Of a stretch of DNA of 64,000 nucleotides, positions 11,995-19,701 are shown in pieces. Below the pieces are notes generated by a model that was not told the DNA's origin, did no database searches, and saw only the letters and a list, made by a program, of their open reading frames with translations. The position numbers were made by a program, and so were the translations under genes. Numbering within the stretch: the stretch's first letter is position 1; the number at the start of each line of letters is the position of its first letter. The stretch is from Pantoea sp. CCBC3-3-1 (GTDB lineage Bacteria > Pseudomonadota > Gammaproteobacteria > Enterobacterales > Enterobacteriaceae), in NCBI RefSeq assembly GCF_007981265.1, contig NZ_CP034363.1:3782001-3846000 (forward strand). The letters are read 5' to 3'.

Positions 11995-13179
11995 ATGAAA
12001 TCCCCTCAGCCCGGACTTAGCCCTGCCCTTGTTGCCCTGATGTCTTTAGCAACCGGTCTCTCTGTCGCCTGTAATTATTATGTTCAGCCTCTGCTTGAAA
12101 CCGTTGCCAGAACCTTTGCGCTCTCGGTCAATCAGGCCGGTTTTATCGTGACGACAGCGCAGCTGGGTTATGCCGCAGGCTTGCTGCTGCTGGTGCCGCT
12201 TGGCGATATGCTGGAGCGACGCGGGCTGATTGTCGTGATGAGCTTACTGGCTGCGGGTGGCATGGTGATCACGGCTCTTTCACCGACGCTGCCGCTTATG
12301 CTGCTCGGTACCGCTTTAACCGGTCTTTTTTCCGTTGTGGCACAGCTTTTAGTGCCGCTGGCGGCCACGCTGGCCGCACCGGAAAAGCGCGGCAAAGTTG
12401 TCGGCACGGTAATGAGCGGCCTGCTGCTGGGGATCCTGCTGGCCCGTACCGTTGCAGGTGGTCTGGCGCAGCTTGGCGGCTGGCGCACCGTTTACTGGGT
12501 CGCCAGTGTGTTGATGGTAATGATGGCGCTGGCACTGTGGCGTTATCTGCCGCGCTATCAGCAATCAGTAAAGCTTAACTATGGTCAGCTGCTACGTTCC
12601 ATCTTCAGCCTCTATTCGACCACCCCAATATTACGCAGTCGTGCCGTAACCGGCTGCCTGGCCTTTGCGAATTTCAGCATCCTCTGGACCTCAATGGCCT
12701 TTCTGCTGGCATCGGAACCTTATGGTTACTCCGAGGGTGAAATCGGTCTGCTGGGTCTGGTTGGGGCAGCTGGCGCGCTGGCGGCGCGTCAGGCTGGCTC
12801 ACTGGCGGACAAAGGCAAAGCCCGTTTAACCACCATCGCCGGCCTGATTATCATGCTGGTTTCCTGGGGGATTACCGCGCTGGGGAGCCATTCGCTGATT
12901 GCGCTAATCATTGGCATTATCCTGCTGGATCTGGCCGTACAGGGTGTTCATATTACCAATCAGAGCGTAATTTATCGTTCAATGCCCGAAGCCCGTAACC
13001 GCCTGACTGCCGGTTATATGACCAGTTACTTTGTTGGTGGCGCAGCCGGTTCACTCATTTCGGCAACAGCATTTCAACATGCGGGCTGGTATGGCGTTTG
13101 CGCAGCAGGCGCTTTCATCACCGTGCTTAATCTGTTGAGCTGGTGGCAGGGATCGCGCTTTGAGGCGCACACTCCTTAG
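11995..13179 (+). CDS. ygaY: MFS transporter, apparent intact orthologue of ygaY
   Basis: This is a 394-residue major facilitator protein with about 12 membrane helices. The loop 2-3 signature is GDMLERRG, and the opening segment LATGLSVACNYYVQPLLETVA marks the group of sugar/drug efflux transporters found widely in enterobacteria. In E. coli K-12 an MFS gene at this exact site (ygaY) is a pseudogene; here the frame is complete. The substrate is unknown. I chose ATG 11995 over an in-frame TTG at 11983; neither has a clear ribosome site. Gene symbol is given by position and family only. Confidence 0.72.
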   Translation: MKSPQPGLSPALVALMSLATGLSVACNYYVQPLLETVARTFALSVNQAGFIVTTAQLGYAAGLLLLVPLGDMLERRGLIVVMSLLAAGGMVITALSPTLPLMLLGTALTGLFSVVAQLLVPLAATLAAPEKRGKVVGTVMSGLLLGILLARTVAGGLAQLGGWRTVYWVASVLMVMMALALWRYLPRYQQSVKLNYGQLLRSIFSLYSTTPILRSRAVTGCLAFANFSILWTSMAFLLASEPYGYSEGEIGLLGLVGAAGALAARQAGSLADKGKARLTTIAGLIIMLVSWGITALGSHSLIALIIGIILLDLAVQGVHITNQSVIYRSMPEARNRLTAGYMTSYFVGGAAGSLISATAFQHAGWYGVCAAGAFITVLNLLSWWQGSRFEAHTP

Positions 13180-13397
13180 CCTGACGGCATCAGATTGCGT
13201 AAATTTCAGCGCCAGCGGCCTGTTAAGCGTTTACACAGTCTGGTATGGTTAGCAATGCACTTATTCATATGTGTTATTTTTTCTCGCGAAACTATTAAAT
13301 TTTGAACTGTACCAAATTAGTAAGCCTTGTTATGCAGCGTGCGGGTCGCGGGCATCATTTAACATTTCCGTGCTTCACTCTCGCAGGCTGATAAAAA

Positions 13398-13526
13398 TTT
13401 CCGGCTTTTGTCGGCTTTGGCCTGGCCTCAGCGTTCGGGCTTTACAGGTTAAAAACCTGCAGCATCCTTTTCAATGCTGCACATCGCCCTGGGTTATGGA
13501 GTGACCTGGAAATTACTGATGGTGTT
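13398..13526 (+). pseudogene. ygaH: decayed C-terminal fragment resembling YgaH (AzlD family)
   Basis: Frame 2 of 13398-13472 reads FPAFVGFGLASAF then GLYRLKTCSILF, and after a one-base shift 13474-13526 reads [18 protein letters not shown]. Joined, these resemble the end of E. coli YgaH as I recall it (VGF, FYKTRSI, LSALAYGLAWKVM). YgaH is the small subunit of the YgaZH branched-chain amino-acid exporter, whose genes precede mprA in E. coli. No ygaZ and no start region are visible, and stops lie just upstream. So this looks like the last remnant of a deleted ygaZH pair. The rest of 13180-13618 holds no credible gene. Confidence 0.5.
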
Positions 13527-13618
13527 CCCGGTTTTGCGAGCGTGCTCGCACCGGCAGGAATGACCCTTTACTATCGCCGTCGTTACAATACCAGTTGCAA
13601 CTAATGAGGTTCCCCCAG

Positions 13619-14149
13619 ATGGAAAGTTCGTTTACCCCCATTGAACAGATGCTAAATTTTCGCGCTAATCGTCAGAAAGACTTCCCACTACAGGAAATCA
13701 TGCTGACGCGGCTGTGCATGCACATGCAGAGCAAGCTGCTGGAAAACCGCAACAAAATGCTCAAGGCTCAGGGGATTAACGAGACGTTATTCATGGCATT
13801 AATCACGCTGGATGCGCAGGAAAATCACAGTATTCAACCTTCCGAGCTGAGTTCCGCGCTGGGTTCATCCCGCACGAATGCAACCCGCATCGCCGACGAG
13901 CTGGAAAAACGTGGCTGGATTGAGCGCCGTGAAAGCGATAACGATCGTCGCTGTCTGCATTTACACCTGACTGAAAAAGGCAACGAGTTCCTGCGCCAGC
14001 TGCTGCCGCCTCAGCATCAGTCTTTGCAGCTGCTGTGGTCTGCCCTGAGCCTTTCAGAAAAAAGCCAGCTGGAAGGGATCACCCGCAAGCTTTTGAATCG
14101 TCTTGATAAGATGGACGAAGAAGAGGCTGCAACCGCCCTTTCTCGCTAA
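13619..14149 (+). CDS. mprA: MarR-family repressor of the EmrAB pump
   Basis: MprA (EmrR) represses its own operon and releases DNA when it binds uncouplers, nalidixic acid or salicylate. The start at 13619 ([12 protein letters not shown]) gives 176 residues, as in E. coli, with a GAGG site upstream; eight extra in-frame residues further upstream are not conserved. The winged-helix DNA-reading part spans about residues 60-115 ([35 protein letters not shown] wing). It is the first gene of mprA-emrA-emrB. Confidence 0.97.
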   Translation: MESSFTPIEQMLNFRANRQKDFPLQEIMLTRLCMHMQSKLLENRNKMLKAQGINETLFMALITLDAQENHSIQPSELSSALGSSRTNATRIADELEKRGWIERRESDNDRRCLHLHLTEKGNEFLRQLLPPQHQSLQLLWSALSLSEKSQLEGITRKLLNRLDKMDEEEAATALSR

Positions 14150-14292
14150 AAATTTCTGTAATAGCATATTGTGCGACACCCTGCCTGCCAGTAACCGCTA
14201 TTTTAGTCCGCTTATTAACTTATGCCAGCTCACTGCTGGCATTTTAGATCCGTGCAAACAGCCGGATTGCCATGGAAAACGTGGAGAAAACC

Positions 14293-15462
14293 ATGAGTGC
14301 AAATGCGGAGATGCAACAGCCGCAGCCAGCGAATAAAAAGAATAAACGCAAAGGTGCGTTACTTTTATTAGCCGTGTTGTTCGTAGTGATTGGGGTTGCC
14401 TGGCTGGTTTACTGGTTCCTTGTGTTACGTCATTACCAGGAAACCGATGATGCTTATGTTGCAGGCAACCAGGTGCAGGTGATGGCGCAGGTATCTGGCA
14501 GCGTCAACAAAGTCGCGTTTGATGACACGGACTACGTCAAAAAAGGGGATGTGCTGGTTACGCTGGATAAAACCGATGCTGAGCAGGCCTTTGAAAAGGC
14601 GCAAACCGCACTGGCCACCAGCGTGCGACAGACTCATCAGCTCATTATCAATGGCAAACAGTATCAGGCGACCATTGAGCTGCAAAAAACGGCGCTGGTG
14701 CAGGCTCAGGCCGATCTGAAACGTCGTGAACCGCTAGGCGCGGCGAACCTGATTGGTCGTGAAGATCTCCAGCATGCTCGTGATGCTGTTGCTACCGCTC
14801 AGGCCCAGCTCGATGTCGCCGTCCAGCAATACAATGCTAACCAGGCGATGATCCTGAATACCTCGCTGGAAAATCAGCCTGCGGTCAAACAGAGCGCCGC
14901 CGAATTGCGCGACGCCTGGCTGGCGTTACAGCGTACCGATGTGGTCAGCCCTATCAATGGCTACGTTTCGCGTCGCAGCGTTCAGGTCGGGTCACAAATT
15001 TCGACTTCCACACCTTTGCTGGCCATCGTTCCGGCCGACAACCTGTGGGTAGACGCTAACTTTAAAGAAACCCAGTTGGCGAAAGTGCGTATTGGTCAGC
15101 CCGCTACCGTCATCAGCGATATTTATGGCGACGACGTGGTTTATCACGGCAAGGTCGTCGGTCTGGATATGGGCACAGGCAGCGCGTTCTCCCTGCTCCC
15201 CGCACAGAATGCCACGGGAAACTGGATCAAAGTCGTGCAGCGCCTGCCGGTACGTATTGAACTGGATCCGCAGGAAGTAGCGAAGCATCCTCTGCGCATT
15301 GGTCTTTCCACGCTGGTTAGCGTCGATACGGATAATCTTGAGGGCGGCGTACTCGCCACCAGCGTACGGTCAACACCTGCCTATGAAAGTAATGCGCTGG
15401 CGCTGGATTTAGCTCCGGTTAACCAGCTGATTGCCGATATTATTCATGCCAATGCGGGCTAA
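14293..15462 (+). CDS. emrA: EmrA, membrane fusion protein of the EmrAB-TolC pump
   Basis: EmrA is the periplasmic adaptor between the EmrB pump and TolC, 389 residues. One N-terminal membrane helix (about 25-47) is followed by the DDAYV start of the barrel-sandwich domain, a long coiled-coil hairpin (about 90-205) and a beta barrel (SPINGYVSRR; VDANFKETQL). ATG 14293 is used because GGAG lies seven bases upstream and the protein then matches E. coli MSANAE. It lies 143 bases behind mprA. Confidence 0.97.
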   Translation: MSANAEMQQPQPANKKNKRKGALLLLAVLFVVIGVAWLVYWFLVLRHYQETDDAYVAGNQVQVMAQVSGSVNKVAFDDTDYVKKGDVLVTLDKTDAEQAFEKAQTALATSVRQTHQLIINGKQYQATIELQKTALVQAQADLKRREPLGAANLIGREDLQHARDAVATAQAQLDVAVQQYNANQAMILNTSLENQPAVKQSAAELRDAWLALQRTDVVSPINGYVSRRSVQVGSQISTSTPLLAIVPADNLWVDANFKETQLAKVRIGQPATVISDIYGDDVVYHGKVVGLDMGTGSAFSLLPAQNATGNWIKVVQRLPVRIELDPQEVAKHPLRIGLSTLVSVDTDNLEGGVLATSVRSTPAYESNALALDLAPVNQLIADIIHANAG

Positions 15463-15479
15463 GAAAGCGGGAGGCTGCT

Positions 15480-17015
15480 ATGGCACGACAACCGCTTGAA
15501 GGAACCCCACTGGTTCTGATGACCATCGCGCTGTCGCTGGCGACGTTTATGCAGGTGCTGGATTCGACTATCGCTAACGTAGCGATCCCAACCATCGCGG
15601 GAAATCTGGGCGCGTCCAACTCTCAGGGAACCTGGGTCATCACCTCGTTTGGCGTCGCTAACGCCATTTCGATTCCGATCACCGGCTGGCTGGCTAAGCG
15701 CGTCGGCGAGGTGAAACTGTTCCTGTGGTCAACGGCAGCTTTTGCGGTGGCATCATGGCTGTGCGGGATCTCCAACAGTTTGGGCATGCTGATTTTCTTC
15801 CGCGTGATTCAGGGGCTGGTTGCCGGCCCGCTAATCCCGCTGTCACAAAGCCTGCTGCTCAGTAACTATCCTCCTGCAAAACGCAGCATTGCCCTGTCCC
15901 TTTGGGCGATGACGGTGATCGTTGCGCCGATTTGCGGCCCGATTCTGGGCGGCTGGATTAGCGATAACTATCACTGGGGCTGGATCTTCTTTATCAACGT
16001 TCCTATCGGTGCCGCAGTCGTTATGCTAACGCTGAAGACGCTGCGCAACCGCGAGACGGCAACGGCCATTCGCCCTATTGATACCGTCGGGCTGGTGTTG
16101 CTGGTGGTGGGCATCGGCTGTCTGCAAATGATGCTGGATCGCGGTAAGGAGCTGGACTGGTTCAGCTCGCCGGAGATTTTGACCCTGACGATTGTCGCCG
16201 TGATAGCGCTGTTGGTGCTGCTGGTATGGGAGTTGACCGACGAACATCCGATTATCGATCTGTCGCTGTTTAAGTCGAGAAACTTTACGATCGGCTGCCT
16301 GTCGATCAGCCTCGCTTATATGCTCTACTTCGGCTCCATCGTGTTGCTGCCGCAGCTGTTGCAGGAAGTGTATGGTTATACGGCGACCTGGGCAGGGCTG
16401 GCTTCCGCGCCGGTAGGGATTTTGCCGGTCATCCTCTCGCCGATAATCGGTCGTTTTGCACATAAGCTTGATATGCGCAGGCTGGTAACGTTCAGCTTTA
16501 TTATGTACGCGGTTTGTTTTTACTGGCGTGCGTATACGTTTGAGCCCGGCATGGATTTTGGCGCATCGGCCTGGCCGCAGTTTATTCAGGGTTTTGCCGT
16601 GGCCTGCTTCTTTATGCCGCTCACCACGATTACGCTGTCGGGCCTGCCGCCTGAGCGTCTGGCCGCCGCGTCGAGCCTGTCAAACTTTACGCGAACGCTG
16701 GCTGGTTCAATCGGCACGTCGATTACCACCACTCTGTGGACCGATCGGGAAGCACTACACCACAGCCATCTTACTGAGTCAGTGAACGCTTACAACTTCA
16801 ATTCGCAGGAGATGTACAGCAAGCTGGAACAGATGGGAATGACTCACGATCAGGCTTCCGGCTGGATTGCACAGCAGATTACTAATCAGGGGCTGATTAT
16901 CTCTGCCAACGAGATCTTCTGGGCCTCGGCCGGGGTATTTCTCTTCCTGCTGATCCTGGTCTGGTTTGCCCGTCCGCCGTTTGGCGCAGGCGGTGGTGGT
17001 GGTGGCGCACACTGA
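15480..17015 (+). CDS. emrB: EmrB, multidrug efflux MFS transporter
   Basis: EmrB is a 14-helix DHA2-family proton antiporter, 511 residues, exporting hydrophobic drugs and uncouplers through EmrA and TolC. Motifs visible are LDSTIANVAIPTI in helix 1, the loop RVIQGLVAGPLIPLSQSLLL, and antiporter motif C (GPILGGWI). The tail is glycine-rich and ends GGGGGGAH. It starts 17 bases after emrA with a GGGAGG site. Confidence 0.97.
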   Translation: MARQPLEGTPLVLMTIALSLATFMQVLDSTIANVAIPTIAGNLGASNSQGTWVITSFGVANAISIPITGWLAKRVGEVKLFLWSTAAFAVASWLCGISNSLGMLIFFRVIQGLVAGPLIPLSQSLLLSNYPPAKRSIALSLWAMTVIVAPICGPILGGWISDNYHWGWIFFINVPIGAAVVMLTLKTLRNRETATAIRPIDTVGLVLLVVGIGCLQMMLDRGKELDWFSSPEILTLTIVAVIALLVLLVWELTDEHPIIDLSLFKSRNFTIGCLSISLAYMLYFGSIVLLPQLLQEVYGYTATWAGLASAPVGILPVILSPIIGRFAHKLDMRRLVTFSFIMYAVCFYWRAYTFEPGMDFGASAWPQFIQGFAVACFFMPLTTITLSGLPPERLAAASSLSNFTRTLAGSIGTSITTTLWTDREALHHSHLTESVNAYNFNSQEMYSKLEQMGMTHDQASGWIAQQITNQGLIISANEIFWASAGVFLFLLILVWFARPPFGAGGGGGGAH

Positions 17016-17023
17016 TTTTAGCC

Positions 17024-17057
17024 ATAAAAAAACGGGCCACGAGGCCCGTTTGTTTTG
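17024..17057. terminator. bidirectional terminator between emrB and yfiF
   Basis: The nine-base stem AAACGGGCC/GGCCCGTTT with a four-base loop is flanked by A-rich sequence on the left and TTTTG on the right, so it can serve both convergent genes. Confidence 0.9.
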
Positions 17058-17064
17058 CAATGGC

Positions 17065-18093
17065 TTAGGCGTTTTGACGCCACCATTCTGCAAGCAGAAT
17101 GCCGGTTGCAACGGAAACGTTAAGACTTTCAACATTTCCCGTACCGCCGATGGAGACGCTCATATCTCCCTGCTCCAGCGTGCTGTCGGACAGACCTTCA
17201 CGCTCCTGACCCAACACCAGCACCATTTTAGCCGGCAATGCTGCCTGCGCCAGTGGCGTTCCCTGGTGACTGGACGTTGTGACAATGGTGTAACCCGCCT
17301 TACGGAACGCATCCAGACCCGAAGCGAAGCTCTCGCCGCTGATCGCCTGGACGTGTTCGGCACCGCCTTCCGCCGTACGCACTGCTGCGCCAGACTCCAG
17401 CAGGGAAGCATCCTGTACCAGCACGCCTTTCGCACCGAAATGCGCACAGCTGCGCATGATGCCGCCCAGGTTGTGAGGATTACCAATATCTTCCAGCGCC
17501 AGCACGCAGTCTTTCTGAGCCGCTTTTGACAGCCACTCACCAACCGGCATACCGACGCGTTTTTTGATCAGGAAGCAAACGCCACCGTGATGCTCAGTCC
17601 CGGAAGCTTTAGCCAGTTCGGCCTCGTCTACCACGTGATAAGCTTTACGGTTGGCCGCCATCCATTTCAGCGCTTCGCGGAAGCGCGGCGTGACGCTCTG
17701 GATAAACCAGGCGCGCACGATGCAGTCCGGACGGCTCTGGAACAGTGCCTGACAGGCGTTCTCGCCATAGACGCGTGTTTCTTCATTACGCTGACGACGG
17801 ATTTGCTCCGGATCGACATAACTTTTCCCGCTGATACCGCCATGATCTGGCTTGTTATCATCGGTTGCAGACGGCGCGCGTGAAACCGTACGCCATGGTG
17901 AATCGCTCACTGCGTCGCGATCGCGCCCGCCACGCGGCTTGCTGTCTGCATTACGTGAAGGACGACGACTGCCATCCTGACGAGGTCCACCCTTACCGGT
18001 ACGGGGATTAGCCCCGCGCTTGTCACTCTCGTCATCACCGCGGACATACATCACTTTGACTTTACCGCTTTTACCTTTAAATTCGTCGTTCAT
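17065..18093 (-). CDS. yfiF: SpoU-class (SPOUT) RNA methyltransferase YfiF
   Basis: YfiF belongs to the SpoU/TrmH class of knotted 2'-O-methyltransferases; it is a predicted RNA methylase. The 342 residues divide into an N-terminal Arg/Gly/Asp-rich disordered half (about 1-85), a substrate-binding domain (about 100-175) and a C-terminal SPOUT domain. That domain has all three motifs: [28 protein letters not shown], and [15 protein letters not shown]. The start has a strong GGAGGG site. It is convergent with emrB; in E. coli its left neighbour is different (see findings). Confidence 0.9.
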   Translation of the reverse strand: MNDEFKGKSGKVKVMYVRGDDESDKRGANPRTGKGGPRQDGSRRPSRNADSKPRGGRDRDAVSDSPWRTVSRAPSATDDNKPDHGGISGKSYVDPEQIRRQRNEETRVYGENACQALFQSRPDCIVRAWFIQSVTPRFREALKWMAANRKAYHVVDEAELAKASGTEHHGGVCFLIKKRVGMPVGEWLSKAAQKDCVLALEDIGNPHNLGGIMRSCAHFGAKGVLVQDASLLESGAAVRTAEGGAEHVQAISGESFASGLDAFRKAGYTIVTTSSHQGTPLAQAALPAKMVLVLGQEREGLSDSTLEQGDMSVSIGGTGNVESLNVSVATGILLAEWWRQNA

Positions 18094-18272
18094 TTTCCCT
18101 CCACCTGGCTGAGCGCGAAGCGCGCAGATTACCTGATGTGGCTGCGCTTAGCTATCAACTTCCAATAAAAGCACGCAATGGGTATTTTTCATCGCGATGC
18201 CCGTACGCTTGCGGTTGTAAAACCATCGTTTACAACGTGATGTGGTACGGCGTATCAGCCAATGCTTTCAGA

Positions 18273-18309
18273 TGCGCTGTTACCTATCGTACCCATTGGA
18301 CAAATCTCT
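18273..18309 (+). promoter_or_regulatory. possible OxyR site in the yfiF-trxC gap
   Basis: Three of the four OxyR contact tetrads occur at the correct seven-base spacing: CTAT (18284-18287), ATTG (18295-18298) and CTCT (18306-18309); the first tetrad is poor. E. coli trxC is an OxyR target, and the site lies about 100 bases upstream of trxC. The remainder of the 18094-18404 gap holds no gene. Confidence 0.35.
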
Positions 18310-18404
18310 TTGTTGCCAGCCGCAAGGACAACCATAATTATCGCTACTTTATCCAGGAATGCGGTAAGTAAATACTTACCCCCTATTATTACTGAGGTGT
18401 CCCA

Positions 18405-18824
18405 ATGAATACGGTTTGTGCTTCATGCCAGGCGACCAACCGCGTTCCGCCAGAACGTATGGCTGACGGTGCGAAATGCGGCCGCTGCGGCAGCGAGCTG
18501 TTCAACGGTGAAGTGGTCAATGCCACCGCCGCGACGCTCGATAAATACTTGCAGGACGATCTGCCGGTTGTTATTGATTTCTGGGCGCCATGGTGCGGCC
18601 CGTGCGTCAACTTCGCGCCAGTTTATAAAGATGTGGCCAGCGAGCGCAGCGGTAAAGTTCGCTTCCTTAAGGTCAATACCGAAGCAGAACCTGAGCTGAG
18701 TGCCCGTTTCCGCATTCGCAGTATTCCCACTATTATGGTCTTTAAACAGGGCCAGACGGTGGACATCCTTAGCGGCGCAATGCCGAAAGCGCCCTTTAAT
18801 GAATGGCTGAACGAAAATATCTAA
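18405..18824 (+). CDS. trxC: thioredoxin 2
   Basis: TrxC is a cytosolic disulfide reductase, 139 residues. An N-terminal zinc module (Cys5, Cys8, Cys25, Cys28) precedes a thioredoxin fold with the WCGPC active site (Cys64 and Cys67) and a cis-Pro loop (RSIPTIMVF). The zinc module distinguishes it from thioredoxin 1. It is monocistronic, with its own terminator. Confidence 0.97.
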   Translation: MNTVCASCQATNRVPPERMADGAKCGRCGSELFNGEVVNATAATLDKYLQDDLPVVIDFWAPWCGPCVNFAPVYKDVASERSGKVRFLKVNTEAEPELSARFRIRSIPTIMVFKQGQTVDILSGAMPKAPFNEWLNENI

Positions 18825-18831
18825 AACTCCG

Positions 18832-18864
18832 GTGGTCAGTGCTGACTGACCACTACTGTTTTTT
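18832..18864 (+). terminator. terminator of trxC
   Basis: The eight-base stem GTGGTCAG/CTGACCAC with a six-base loop is followed, after five bases, by six T residues. Confidence 0.85.
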
Positions 18865-18906
18865 GCCGGATTCTGCCAGAATAGCGTTTTCCCCAGATTA
18901 TTATTC

Positions 18907-19593
18907 ATGACTGAAAACGCTGTTCTTCGTCTGCGCGCCGAGCGTCTTGCGCGAGCGACCCGTCCTTTTCTCGCCCGTGGCAATCGAATTGCTCGCTGCC
19001 AGCGCTGCCTTTTACCCCAGAAAAATTGCCTGTGCGCCACGCTACAACCCGTTGAAGCACGCAGCCGTTTCTGCCTGGTCATGTTTGATTCAGAACCCAT
19101 GAAACCCAGCAACACCGGCCGCCTGATTGCCGATATCCTGCCGGATACTCAGGCCTTTGGCTGGTCACGAACCGAGCCGGAACCGGCTCTGCTGGCGGCA
19201 GTCAGTCATCCTGACGTCCAGCCGCTGGTGGTGTTCCCGGAATCCTATGCCGATGCGGACCGCCCTGTTGTTAACGCGCCGCCGCTGAGCGGTAAGCCGC
19301 CGCTTTTTATTATGCTGGATGGTACCTGGACGGAAGCGCGGAAAATGTTTCGCAAGAGCCCCTGGCTGGATAAGCTGCCGGTGATGTCACTGACGCTCAC
19401 CAAACCCTCAAATTATCAGCTGCGAGAGGCTCACGCTGAAGGTCAACACTGTACGGCCGAAGTCGCCGCCGAGCTGCTGTTACAGGCTGGAGATGTTGCC
19501 GCCGGGAACGCGCTCTTCCAGCATTTTGACCTGTTTCGCCAGCGCTATCTGGCCGGTAAGCCTCACCATCCCCTGCATCAGCAGGTTGAATAA
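18907..19593 (+). CDS. tapT: tRNA-uridine aminocarboxypropyltransferase
   Basis: TapT (YfiP) installs acp3U at position 47 of tRNAs using S-adenosylmethionine. The 228-residue protein has the DTW-family layout: a four-cysteine cluster (Cys31, Cys34, Cys41, Cys43), an SNTGRLI segment, and the DGTW motif with downstream TEARKM. A CRQC-like opening and the late QLREAH segment are also typical. It precedes patZ, as in E. coli. Confidence 0.93.
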   Translation: MTENAVLRLRAERLARATRPFLARGNRIARCQRCLLPQKNCLCATLQPVEARSRFCLVMFDSEPMKPSNTGRLIADILPDTQAFGWSRTEPEPALLAAVSHPDVQPLVVFPESYADADRPVVNAPPLSGKPPLFIMLDGTWTEARKMFRKSPWLDKLPVMSLTLTKPSNYQLREAHAEGQHCTAEVAAELLLQAGDVAAGNALFQHFDLFRQRYLAGKPHHPLHQQVE

Positions 19594-19701
19594 AACGCCG
19601 GGCCAGGCATCACGGCACTGCCGATAATATCGACTGTGCCGCAGCGTTGAGCTGAAGATACGTTTAGAATCAAAGATAACTTTTCGTATCGGGAGCTTAA
19701 G

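Noticed and set aside
13271..13504. 77-codon frame between ygaY and mprA
   Set aside because: No recognisable protein in that frame; the meaningful similarity in this stretch is the frameshifted YgaH-like fragment in the other two frames.
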